A stretch of DNA of 21,718 nt, taken from positions 7,861-29,578 of the forward strand of contig BFEA01000943.1 of NCBI GenBank assembly GCA_003427395.1, written 5' to 3'. Of this stretch, positions 1 through 7,600 are shown piece after piece. This stretch comes from Chara braunii. Its lineage: Eukaryota; Streptophyta; Charophyceae; Charales; Characeae. Position 1 is the first letter of the stretch. Each line of letters starts with the position of its first letter. The position numbers were made by a program, and so were the translations under genes. A model generated the notes under the pieces. It was not told where the DNA came from, searched no databases, and saw only the letters and a program-made list of their open reading frames with translations.

Positions 1-540
1 GATTTTTTCTTTCTGTCGGAGATTTTATCTGTTGTTTGAAATTTAAATTGTGTTTTGCCTTTTGTTCAAGATTTTTTTTGTTTTTTTGTTTTTTTTTGTT
101 TTTGTAAATGAACACTTCTCGTAAGTTTCTTTTTTTTTTTTTTTTTTTTTTGAAAAGGCAGTTTCTGTCGTGGTTTGTTTGTGCGATGTGATGAAAAAAT
201 TCAATGATGTGAAGACTTGAGGTTTTTGTCTTTTGTTGAACCTTTTTGTTAAGACTCGAGAGGTATTTTTCTGCAATACTATTTTTTGTCCTCGTCAAGA
301 AAGAAAAAAACCATCACTTTCTTTCTTTTTGTAGCATTAAAGAAAAATCCATCACCTTCTTTGTAGTATAAAAAAAAAAACCATCACCTTTTAAATAGTA
401 TTATAACTTTGTGATCGAGTCAGCGATTGACTTCTTGAGGCAAGAAGGTGATGCTATTTTTTTTTTCCCCTTTACTTTATGATAACGTATGAAGTAAAAT
501 ATGCTTTTTGGTTCTTTGTGTATGTTCTCCTTTGGGGATC
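1..540. other. T-rich non-coding stretch with short tandem repeats
   Basis: No gene is visible. The stretch is strongly T-rich with long T and A runs (for example around 130-152). Three copies of a motif with CCATCAC start near 311, 349 and 381 (spacing 38 and 32), each followed by a TTTGTAG- or TTAAATAG-like tail. An opposite-orientation AAGGTGATG at 445-453 can pair with CATCACCTT at 382-390. Reading frames here are lysine- or asparagine-rich translations of simple sequence and are not credible genes. Confidence 0.6.
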
Positions 541-557
541 CACCAACTTCGACGTTT

Positions 558-699
558 GACGTCCCTGGTTGCAATTTCGCCGTTTTTGGGACCGAAATCG
601 CCAGGCCTTACCGGTTTCCCGCCAGTAACCGGTTTCCCGCCAGTAGGGCTGGACGGAATTTTCGGTTCAGAAAACGCAGAAATTGCGACCAGGAACGTC
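558..699. repeat. Foldback element, ~43-bp arms
   Basis: Left arm 558-600 (begins GACGTCCCTGG, continues through GCAATTTC and CGTTTTTGGGACCGAAAT) is the imperfect reverse complement of right arm 657-699 (ends GACCAGGAACGTC). Mismatches are scattered, so this is an aged inverted repeat. The loop holds two direct copies of CCGGTTTCCCGCCAGTA (611-627 and 629-645). The whole would fold into a hairpin of about 140 nt. It could be a MITE-type remnant or part of a larger transposon terminus. No target-site duplication was recognised. Confidence 0.7.
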
Positions 700-780
700 A
701 GAGTCACGTGGCCAAGGGAGGAGAAATTGCCGAAGAAAAAAAAAATAAATGGGGTTGTGTTATTTGCTTTGTTCTTTCAG

Positions 781-880
781 GGGGAGTTGTAAGGAAGAAG
801 ATTAAAAATGAATTAAGTTTTTCTTGTTTTCCTTGTATTCTTTCGTTTTTTGCTTTGGCGCTCTGATATCATGTGACAAT
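781..880. repeat. Dispersed repeat also present at 15946-16046
   Basis: Begins GGGGAGTTGTAAGGAAGA and, after a T-rich tract with CTTGTTTTC and TTTCGTTTTT, ends GCGCTCTGATATCATGTGACAA. The same order of words occurs at 15946-16046 in the same orientation. A shorter relative (TTTTCGCTTTTGCGCTCTGATAAATTTGTGACG) lies at 1011-1043. Read on the minus strand the end gives TATCAGAGCGC, which resembles the primer-binding site region of plant LTR retrotransposons (inference). The copy at 15946 is inside the leader of the LTR element, so this one may be a fragment of a related element. Confidence 0.6.
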
Positions 881-921
881 CCTGATGAGTCGGTGAAACT
901 CCGACGAAACGGTTTGTCACA
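872..921 (+). ncRNA. Hammerhead-ribozyme-like core (possibly non-functional)
   Basis: CTGATGA (882-888) is followed by a 5-bp stem GTCGG/CCGAC (889-893 with 901-905), a 7-nt loop, and GAAAC (906-910). This matches the conserved hammerhead core CUGAUGA-stem II-GAAA. An outer 8-bp stem, TGTGACAA (872-879) with TTGTCACA (914-921), closes the structure. However, a proper cleavage triplet with both stem I and stem III could not be placed: no stem I lies between the outer stem and CTGATGA. It may be a degenerate ribozyme, an unusual topology, or a chance/structural motif of a transposon end. Confidence 0.4.
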
Positions 922-1043
922 GCCCCTCGTTTGTTGTCCTCTTCTCCTCTCCCTCTCTGCCTACGGTTTACCGGGCAGTTCTGTTCGACGATATAATTTA
1001 TTTCTTCTTATTTTCGCTTTTGCGCTCTGATAAATTTGTGACG

Positions 1044-1680
1044 ATATATATATGGGATGTTTGGTGTCCTCATGATTGGTGATATATGACCTTATCCTTG
1101 GTGATAATTGCCGTAGCAGTTCATTGATTCTGTCTCCCTCCCCCCCCCCCCCCCCCCCCTTTCCCGGCCCCCTTCTCTTTTGCTTCTGCTTCTTGCCCCC
1201 TTAATGAGAGGAAATATGTGAATGATATGAAATTTTGAAGGCTAATAAAGCAGAATTCTTGGTCCTTTTAGGTGTCTGTTTACTGCCTTGCTTTTTTCTT
1301 GCTGACCCATATTAGCAAGGGACTCTTTCTGCACATCTTCTTTTTGTTTTTTTAATTCGTGTTCCCATTTTATGGTTTGAAAACGGTCAAACAAAGCAAT
1401 GTGCCTCCCTCCCTTTTGCCCTCCCCTGATTGTTGTTTCTTCTTCTTTTTTTTTTGATATTATTTTTAAATGGACAACAAAATAATGTGCCTCCTATGTG
1501 GTGCGTCCTTTGTCCGTCCCTTCCCTCACCATCGGCTGCCATTGCGTTTGGAAATCAATGAGTGGTGCGTCAGAAATATAGGCTAGGCCACTGTTCATGT
1601 CTCTTCGCCCTGATTGCTATTAATTCGGATTTCGTTTGAGAGAAATGACGAGTTATTACTAGATCCCGCACTCCCCCGGA
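1044..1680. other. No gene seen; poly-C run
   Basis: Contains a 20-base C run (1140-1159), T-rich segments and otherwise unremarkable unique-looking sequence. No open frame longer than background and no structural RNA was recognised. Confidence 0.6.
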
Positions 1681-1897
1681 TTTCTCCTCCTCCTCCTCTC
1701 TTTTCTCTCTTCTTTTCCTCTCTCTCTCACTTCTTCTTGTCTCTCTCTCTCTGCTTCGAACACTGATTCTCCCATCGATGGTACTCCTCTTTGCTCTCCT
1801 CCTCTTTCTCTTCTCCTCCTGCCTCTCTTTCTCTTCTCCTCCTGTCTCTCGCTCTCTTCTCCTTTGCTTCCAAGATTGATTCTCCCATCGATGGTAC
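1681..1897. repeat. TC-rich tract bounded by a 21-bp direct repeat
   Basis: The sequence TGATTCTCCCATCGATGGTAC occurs at 1764-1784 and 1877-1897. The intervening and preceding sequence is almost pure pyrimidine (TCC/TCT). Minus-strand frames across it encode only E/R/K-rich simple sequence. Confidence 0.7.
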
Positions 1898-1933
1898 AGA
1901 ATTTGTATCTGTACCAGCGACTCCCCATTCTGT

Positions 1934-2096
1934 ACCTTTCGTAGACGTCGACGGTAAAATACTGTACCATTGATTTAGTTTCAATTGGGGGGGGAGGGGG
2001 GGTGAAGGGGGAGGGGATCGAGGGTGCAAGTCGTACTCCACGAACTCTACCATCAATCCCCCATTGACCCCCTCATTCGACCCCAATATAACCCCC
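1934..2096 (+). repeat. 163-bp direct duplication, copy 1 (likely assembly artefact)
   Basis: Identical over its whole length, as far as can be read, to 2140-2302 (offset 206). It contains the CGTAGACGTCGACGG word, two long G tracts and ATTCGACCCCAATATAACCCCC at its end. The two copies are separated only by an artificial sequencing junction (2097-2132), so the duplication is most simply a single locus represented twice. Confidence 0.9.
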
Positions 2097-2132
2097 GTCT
2101 CTTATACACATCTAGATGTGTATAAGAGACAG
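2097..2132. other. Nextera mate-pair junction adaptor (library artefact)
   Basis: The palindrome-like junction of two Tn5 mosaic ends is present: GTCTCTTATACACATCT (2097-2113) joined directly to AGATGTGTATAAGAGACAG (2114-2132). The first half lacks only the leading CT of the 19-bp mosaic end. This head-to-head arrangement is the circularisation adaptor of Nextera mate-pair libraries and is not native DNA. It marks a contaminated read incorporated during assembly or gap filling. Confidence 0.95.
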
Positions 2133-2139
2133 CGTGTCA

Positions 2140-2294
2140 ACCTTTCGTAGACGTCGACGGTAAAATACTGTACCATTGATTTAGTTTCAATTGGGGGGGG
2201 AGGGGGGGTGAAGGGGGAGGGGATCGAGGGTGCAAGTCGTACTCCACGAACTCTACCATCAATCCCCCATTGACCCCCTCATTCGACCCCAATA

Positions 2295-2302
<8 letters not shown>
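2140..2302 (+). repeat. 163-bp direct duplication, copy 2
   Basis: Second copy of 1934-2096. It runs into a C homopolymer of about 45 bases (2298-2342) on its right. Sequence between the adaptor and this copy (2133-2139) is unrelated to copy 1. Treat the copy number as unreliable. Confidence 0.9.

Positions 2303-2342
<40 letters not shown>
2298..2342. repeat. Poly-C run (~45)
   Basis: Uninterrupted C run on the + strand (G run on the minus strand). Length is not trustworthy at such a homopolymer next to an assembly artefact. Confidence 0.9.
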
Positions 2343-2345
<3 letters not shown>

Positions 2346-2476
2346 TTATGGGAGCGTTTGCGGAGGGGCCCGCTTGGCCGCGGGCTAATCAATTCCTGTG
2401 ATAATGTCGAGCGGATTTCAGCTCTAAGGATTGCAGTGTGAACGCGTACTACCTTCTCCACCCGACGAGAGAGAAA

Positions 2477-2560
2477 GAACGTCCGGTCATTATCGCTGCA
2501 TCTGGACTGAAAGTTGCGCAAAATACAGATGTAATGACCGGGCGTTCTATTCGGCTGAAG
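2477..2560 (+). repeat. ~80-bp hairpin element, copy a
   Basis: A short element with inverted ends: GAACGTCCGGTCATTA (2477-2492) pairs with TAATGACCGGGCGTTC (2532-2547) with one mismatch. The centre holds CTGCATCTGGACTGAAAGTTGCGC-type sequence. The same core and right end (GGGCGTTCTATTCGG) recur at 3241-3652, 8488-8608 and 8829-8935. I read these as one dispersed foldback family; no coding capacity. Confidence 0.7.
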
Positions 2561-2661
2561 GTGTTATAGTGTTGACTTCGGTCTAGATGTCTCTGTTCAG
2601 TGTATTGACAAGTCGCGGAAGGATTATGCTTTGTCTTATTCAACGATGTGGAGTAACTGCT

Positions 2662-2800
2662 GGGCCTCGCCGCACTGCTCTCACCGAATGCACAAAAGAC
2701 AAAAACAATGAGCCTAGTATGAGGTATACTTCCATGTTTAGGCAGAAGATTCATTCTCGTTTCTCATTTTGCACGTTTGGTGAGTAGTGCGGCGAGGCCC
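2662..2800. repeat. Inverted repeat, ~22-bp arms
   Basis: GGGCCTCGCCGCACTGCTCTCACC (arm 2662-2685) is the near-perfect reverse complement of 2779-2800 (GGTGAGTAGTGCGGCGAGGCCC). A third relative, GGTGAGTAGTGCAGCGA, lies at 2943-2959. The loop is about 93 bases with no gene. Confidence 0.7.
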
Positions 2801-3017
2801 GCTGTTCTCGATCGAACCGCGAGGCTCTGTCGGCCTCTCGCTCCTCCACTCGGTAAATGTGAGAAAGACGGAAAAATGGCGAGTGAGCGTATGTAGTCCA
2901 CCTTTTCGTTTACATACCAACGCTCCCGGATTTACGCGCTTTGGTGAGTAGTGCAGCGAACTCCTTCCGCCTGACAAGTACTGCGATGCGAAGGAATCCT
3001 CACTGCACTCTCCAACT

Positions 3018-3184
3018 ACCGTCTTCCCCCGAACACAACGCACCCACCCTCGTTTTGGCTGTATCTGGCCGGAAATCTAACTTGCCCGAACACAACGCAC
3101 CCACCCCAATTTTGGCTGTATCTGGCCGGAAATCTAACTTGTATACATTCATTTAAGGGTGCGTTATGTTCGGCGGAAGACGGT
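3018..3184. repeat. 167-bp element with 28-bp terminal inverted repeats
   Basis: Left end 3018-3045 (ACCGTCTTCCCCCGAACACA...) and right end 3157-3184 (...TATGTTCGGCGGAAGACGGT) are reverse complements with two mismatches over 28 bases. Inside, a 57-bp unit is tandemly duplicated (unit starts at 3029 and 3086) and contains GGCTGTATCTGGCCGGAAATCTAACTTG-type sequence. That unit resembles the 44-bp repeat of 6451-6960. No coding capacity; MITE-like. Confidence 0.75.
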
Positions 3185-3240
3185 ATACTAGCCCAAATCA
3201 TCTCCCAACCCTAATTTCCCACACACCCCTACTACCCCAC

Positions 3241-3652
3241 CGCATCCCGTCGCCTGGTCATGATGGCTGCATCTAGACTGGAAGTTGCGCCAAATACGTG
3301 GTAACTGCTACCTCATCGCCTTGCACTCCGATGTTATGTTTTCAGNATGTTATGTTTTCAGCCGAATATAACGCCTGGTCATGATGGCTGCATCTAGACT
3401 GGAAGTTGCGCCAAATACGTGGTTACTGGTACCTCATCGCCTTGCACTCCTATGTTATGTTTTCAGCCGAATATAACGCCTGGTCATGATGGCTGCATCT
3501 AGACTGGAAGTTGCGCCAAATACGNTACCTCATCGCCTTGCACTCCTATGTTATGTTTTCAGCCGAATATAACGCCTGGTCATGATGGCTGCATCTAGAC
3601 TGGAAGTTGCGCCAAATACGGCAATAACGACAGGGCGTTCTATTCGGGCGGA
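3241..3652 (+). repeat. Tandem array of the hairpin element (four cores)
   Basis: Cores starting GGCTGCATCTAGACTGGAAG lie at 3265, 3386, 3491 and 3587. The clean spacing is 105 bp (3386 to 3491). The other spacings, 121 and 96, are distorted where single N's (3346, 3525) interrupt the unit. At 3346 the same 15 bases, ATGTTATGTTTTCAG, lie on both sides of the N, as expected of two contig ends joined without merging their overlap. The last unit ends with GGGCGTTCTATTCGG, which pairs with CCGAATATAACGCC at the left of units. Confidence 0.8.
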
Positions 3653-4366
3653 GAATGATAGTATTATTCCGTTATCTATCACCCCCCTGTGAGTCTCAAC
3701 CCTCTTCGTTTGGCACTACCCCTACCGTGTTAGGCACGCTCGGCTCCGGGCTCCCGCCGGCCGGTGAACAGCTTGTACGCGAACTGCATTCATTGCATCA
3801 AGGTGAAGCCTTCCGCATCGTTTCGTTTGGGTTTGAGGGGAGAGTAGGGGGGGGGGGGAGGTGGTCTGTCTGTATTCTATAACCTCCTCCGCTAATGCCT
3901 CCCAATGCCTTCCTCTTCTTCTGTTTGCCCGCCTTCTCGTCCCTCTCCGCTGTTCGCTGCTGGCTGATGTATCACTGCGGCACTGTTGATCAAACTGTTG
4001 ACGTCATCATCTGTGCTTGCGGGGTCTACCTGCATTGTCTACGTACCTAATTGCTCCTAAAATGCCCTGCTCTTCTTCCGTTTACCCGCCCACTGCCCCT
4101 CCAGAAGCCCTCTGCTTCTTCACCATCTGGCTGTGATTAGTCACAGTCTCTGTGTCTCTCTGTCTGTCCGTCTGTCTGCGCTCTATGGGGCCCGCGACTG
4201 TCCCCCGAGGCCCCTCCTCTTCTTCTGTTTACCCCCAATGGCTCCTCCCCCATTTTTGGCTGAACTTGACTGCGTCACTGTTAAGCAAGCAAGCTGCCTT
4301 CATCATCTATGGTTGGGGAATTTTTCTGCATTCAACGGCTCTTAGGTATTCTTTCTAATTCTAATC
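3653..4366. other. No gene; degenerate tandem repeats
   Basis: Three diverged segments share CTTCTTCTGTTTRCCC-type words (near 3914, 4072 and 4218) followed downstream by CACTGTTGATCAA / CACTGTTAAGCAAG-like sequence and CATCATCT. The spacing is roughly 145-160. No credible coding frame. A short G run with a T-rich flank lies near 3848-3858. Confidence 0.5.
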
Positions 4367-4368
4367 CT

Positions 4369-4401
4369 AAAAAAAAAAAAAACCCCCCCCCCCCCCCCCC
4401 C
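4369..4401. repeat. A14-C19 homopolymer junction
   Basis: A run of about 14 A's passes directly into about 19 C's, then GGGGCCCCC. Such a junction is prone to sequencing and assembly error. Confidence 0.8.
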
Positions 4402-4925
4402 GGGGCCCCCGTGCCCGTATGATGTCGTCCTCATCTCAAGATTACCTGGTATGTGGGTGGGTAGGGTCCTTGTTAGGTCTGCCTGCCTCCTGCTCTCCGC
4501 TTGGCGCTCATCTTGTGCTTCTCCCCCCCCCGCTCCCCTACTCTCCCTGGCAAACCAGGTCCCCCCCCTTTCGCCCAGGTTCCCCCCCCTCTCGCGCTGG
4601 CAATCTGCCTCCCTCAGGTCGATATGCACGTTATGGTCCGGCAATGCTCCTGTTATGGGGATACCTTCATCCAGGGCCAGAGGAAAATTCATTGCATCCA
4701 GCCAGGTTCGGCTTTGTGAGAAATTGCTCAATTTGCACTTTGTACCGTCCTTGGTTGTTCCAGTCTTCAACGGGCAGAGTAAATTCATTGCATCCAGCCA
4801 GCCTGTGCGTGGCTACACCCGTTTCTCACTCATGGACTCGTGGACGGGCATCAACGTGAATGGGCGGGCGGCACCGAGCTATGTGTGTGTCTATATGTCT
4901 CTCTGTATGTCTGTGTTTTCCAAAG
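4402..4925. other. No gene; 20-bp direct repeat
   Basis: AAATTCATTGCATCCAGCCAG occurs at 4685 and 4781 onwards. Pyrimidine-rich segments with C runs lie at 4525-4610. Long open frames across this area come from biased composition, change frame freely and resemble no family. Confidence 0.55.
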
Positions 4926-5500
4926 TTTCTTCTTCTTCTTCTTCTTCTTCTTCTTCTTCTCCTTCCCCTTCTCTCGCCTGTTTTTTTTCTTCTGGCTTCT
5001 CCTTCTCTTCGTCCTTCTTCTCTTCGTCTTCATCGTCGTCTTTTTCATCTTCTTCTTGGGAAAACTTATAGATCCCCCCCACGTGACAACAGGTTTGTAC
5101 TCGTTTGCTTTCCCCCCCAAGTGTCGGAGGCCCCTAAAGGCTTGAGGCAAGGGGGGGGGAGGGGGAGGGGGGGTTATCTGTAACTTTTGCCACCAGCTTT
5201 CGGGGGCCTGTCGGATCTTTTGCCATGGTCCAGGGGCAAACGAACGAGTACAAACGTTTTGTCGCGGGGGCGGATAACTTCTTGTTCGGGTCGTCTTCGT
5301 CTTGGTCGTGCTTCATTTTCTTCCTCTCTTCCTTCTTCTTCCTCTTCCCGTCCTTCGTCTTTGTTCCTTTTCTTCTTCTTCTTCTTCTTGCAGCTTCTCC
5401 TCTTCTTCTTCACCCTTCGTTTTCTTTCATCCCCGTCCTCCTCCTCCTCCGTCTTGTTTGTCGTCGTCGTTGCTGTCCCCTTCCTCCTCCCCTTTCAACA
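4926..5500. repeat. Pyrimidine (TTC/TCC) tracts flanking a foldback
   Basis: (TTC)n at about 4927-4961 and TTC/TCG-rich tracts at 4985-5058 and 5295-5490 flank a foldback. Left arm (about 5058-5151) contains GTTTGTACTCGTTTGC. The right arm (about 5182-5283) contains its counterpart GCAAACGAACGAGTACAAAC in reverse complement. Both arms also share TCGGAGGCCCCTAAAGGCTT / AGCTTTCGGGGGCCTGTCGGA-type sequence. The centre is a G-rich tract, 5151-5173. Frames here encode S/F or K/E/R simple sequence only. Confidence 0.6.
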
Positions 5501-5505
5501 GATGT

Positions 5506-5650
5506 AGATCTGCGAACGAAGAGATATCTGAATAACTGGTTTAATCGTTTGATCGTGACCGTTAGATCTGCTAACGAAGAGCAGAACGAAGAGATATTCG
5601 AATAACTGGTTTAATTGTTTGATCGTGACCGTGAAATCTGCTAACGAAGA
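5506..5650 (+). repeat. Two-and-a-half-copy tandem repeat
   Basis: Units with (A)RATCTGCKAACGAAGAG start at 5506, 5564 and 5634. The second unit is longer by 12 bases because GCAGAACGAAGA is inserted. Each full unit continues GAATAACTGGTTTAATYGTTTGATCGTGACCGT. Confidence 0.8.
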
Positions 5651-6083
5651 GCGATATGAAGTGCTGAAGCGTCAGACGTCGTGTAGTGCGACAACCTCTG
5701 CCCCTACGTAACCTGTCTCAATTATTTTTGTTATGGATTCAAAATCTATCTGTGCTTACATGCACTTGGACCTCGCTCCATTGCGCATCGTTCTAAATGT
5801 ATCTGGACATCGCACATGCCCGGATGGACTCAGAATATTAGGTGAGTAGTCTGGATGATCTGGACAACAGCGCGGTCCAGATACGTGTACAATGCTCTGA
5901 CTAGTTGAGCGAGGCTCCTTGTCTCCTCTCCTTTTGTGCTTCTTCCCTCCTTTCCTCTGGGAGCGGATGGACTCAGAATATTAGGTGAGTTGTCTGGATG
6001 ATCTGTGACTAGTTTACCGCCCTGGGAGCAGCCCCCCTCTTCCCTCCTTTCCGCTTTGTGACCTCCTCCTCTCGCTGGCCTCT
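5651..6083 (+). repeat. Non-coding; 42-bp direct repeat
   Basis: The 42-bp sequence starting CGGATGGACTCAGAATATTA occurs at 5821-5862 and 5964-6005 with a single difference (GAGTAGTCTGG versus GAGTTGTCTGG), spacing 143. Between them lies a pyrimidine-rich segment (TCCTTGTCTCCTCTCC). No gene seen. Confidence 0.75.
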
Positions 6084-6084
6084 C

Positions 6085-6255
6085 CCGGGTCGTGGTCCCA
6101 CTAGCGAAGAGGATCAGATCGAATGCCTGAATCTGGATGAGTTTATGGAGATGTGCAGGAAATCGAGATTGAACTGCTTTTCTGCATCTGTGCTTAAAAC
6201 ACATCCAGATTCAGGAGCTCGATCCTATCCTTTTTGTTAATGGGACCTCGGCCCT
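6085..6255. repeat. Foldback element, ~57-bp imperfect arms
   Basis: Left arm 6085-6141 (CCGGGTCGTGGTCCCACTAG ... GCCTGAATCTGGATGAG) is an imperfect reverse complement of about 6199-6255 (ACATCCAGATTCAGGAGC ... TTAATGGGACCTCGGCC). The loop is about 57 bases. No coding capacity. Confidence 0.7.
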
Positions 6256-6450
6256 GGTAGTAACAGTGTAGTACCGTTCCCCGCATGTCCTCCGCATCTG
6301 TCTCTCTAGAGTGACACTCTCGTCCCCTCCGGCCGTGGGCAAGGTTTTGGAAGGAGGCCGGGAGGGGGGGGGGGGAGGGCAAGATTTCCCTTCGCTACCG
6401 GGGGGGGCTTTCTTCTCTTCTCTGTTTGGTGGGAAAACCATCTTGCCTCG

Positions 6451-6780
6451 ATCGGAAAGCACCCTCGTCATGACTGTTTCGGACTGGAAAGATAGCTTGT
6501 ATACACTCTCGTCATGACTGTATCGGACCGGAAAGCTAATTTGATTACACTCTCCTCATGAATCGGACCGGAAAGATAGCTTGTATAGACTCTCGTCCCT
6601 TCCGCCTGCAAGCAAGGTTTCCCTTCGTTATGGGGGGCGCTTTCTTCTCGTCTTTGGCCGGCTGTGCCTTTTCCCCTCGATCGCAAAGCACCCCCTCGTT
6701 ATGACTGTATCGGACTGGAAAAATAGGCTTTATAACCAAAGCACCCTCATCATGGCTGTATCAGACCATAAAGATTGTTG
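6451..6780 (+). repeat. 44-bp repeat family, + orientation, degenerate copies
   Basis: Copies of a unit reading CTCGTCATGACTGTATCGGA followed by CCGGAAAGATAGCTTGTATACA lie near 6464, 6508, 6550, 6697 and 6741. Spacing is irregular. One long insertion (about 6590-6690) carries pyrimidine-rich sequence similar to 6320-6440. The same unit in reverse complement forms the regular array at 6787-6960. Confidence 0.75.
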
Positions 6781-6786
6781 TATACG

Positions 6787-6960
6787 AGCTATCTTTCCGA
6801 TCCGATACAGTCATGACGAGAGTGTATGCAAGCTATCTTTCCGATCCGATACAGTCATGACCAGACTGTGTACAAGCTATGTTTCCGATCAGATACAGTC
6901 ATGACGAGAGTGTATACAAGCTATCTTTCCGGTCCGATACAGTCATGACCAGAGTGTACG
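6787..6960 (-). repeat. 44-bp repeat, four regular tandem copies
   Basis: Units starting AGCTATSTTTCCGATC begin at 6787, 6831, 6875 and 6919, exactly 44 bases apart. Each holds GATACAGTCATGAC and AGWSTGTRTRCAAGC. This is the reverse complement of the degenerate units at 6451-6780, so the two arrays face each other and could form a long hairpin. There are no unique spacers, so it is not a CRISPR-like array. Confidence 0.85.
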
Positions 6961-7282
6961 AAGTTCGAGGAACACAGAAGGAACCCCCCTCCTCCTCTCA
7001 TCGGGGAATCACTCTTCGAGTCATTTTACTACGCTTTCCTCCGCGTCTGTTTTTTTTTTTTGGGTACGCTCTCCTCCTTACTCTTGAGCCACATTCTCCT
7101 TTGTTCTTCGGCGTATCCATGAAAAAGCTCTTCTCCCTTGGTGGGTGGATAAGCTTCCTCTGCTCTCTGGTGCCTCTTGGCTCTGTCGTCCTCGGTGTTG
7201 TTGCCTAGAAATGGCACGCAAGTCCACTTTAAAAGAATTGTGGATTTTCAAACTGTGTTTAGAAAATCCCACTGAATCTCTT
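6961..7282. other. No gene seen
   Basis: Unique-looking sequence with a T run (7050-7060) and pyrimidine-rich segments. Short open frames overlap on both strands with no recognisable domain. Confidence 0.5.
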
Positions 7283-7315
7283 TCTCTCTCTCTCTCTTTC
7301 TCTCTGTCTGTCTGC

Positions 7316-7347
<32 letters not shown>

Positions 7348-7565
7348 TGGGTTAATGGAGGAAGTATAGCCTTGCCAATACTAAACTTGAGGCTCAAATC
7401 CCATGCCGTTGTCCACTGACCAGAGTAGGTGTGTGCCATCCTCCTCTCTCTCTCTCTCTGTGGGATTGCTGGGGAAAGCATGGCCTTGTCAAGTCTAAGA
7501 TTGAGGGTTCAAATCCCTTGTCTTCACTCCCTCGCGAGTGCAGTTGTGTGCCATCCTCCACTCTA

Positions 7566-7600
<35 letters not shown>

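Noticed and set aside
2279-2521. Glycine-run protein on the minus strand
   Set aside because: Poly-G arises from the 45-base C homopolymer beside an assembly artefact.
4451-5071. 206-codon + strand open frame
   Set aside because: Ends in poly-serine from (TTC)n and shares the region with other equally long frames on both strands; simple-sequence effect.
6787-6960. CRISPR-like array
   Set aside because: The 44-bp period has no unique spacers, units diverge throughout, and the genome is eukaryotic.
7503-7519. A functional tRNA gene
   Set aside because: Only a T-arm and B-box-like segment are convincing; no acceptor stem or 7-nt anticodon loop could be assembled.
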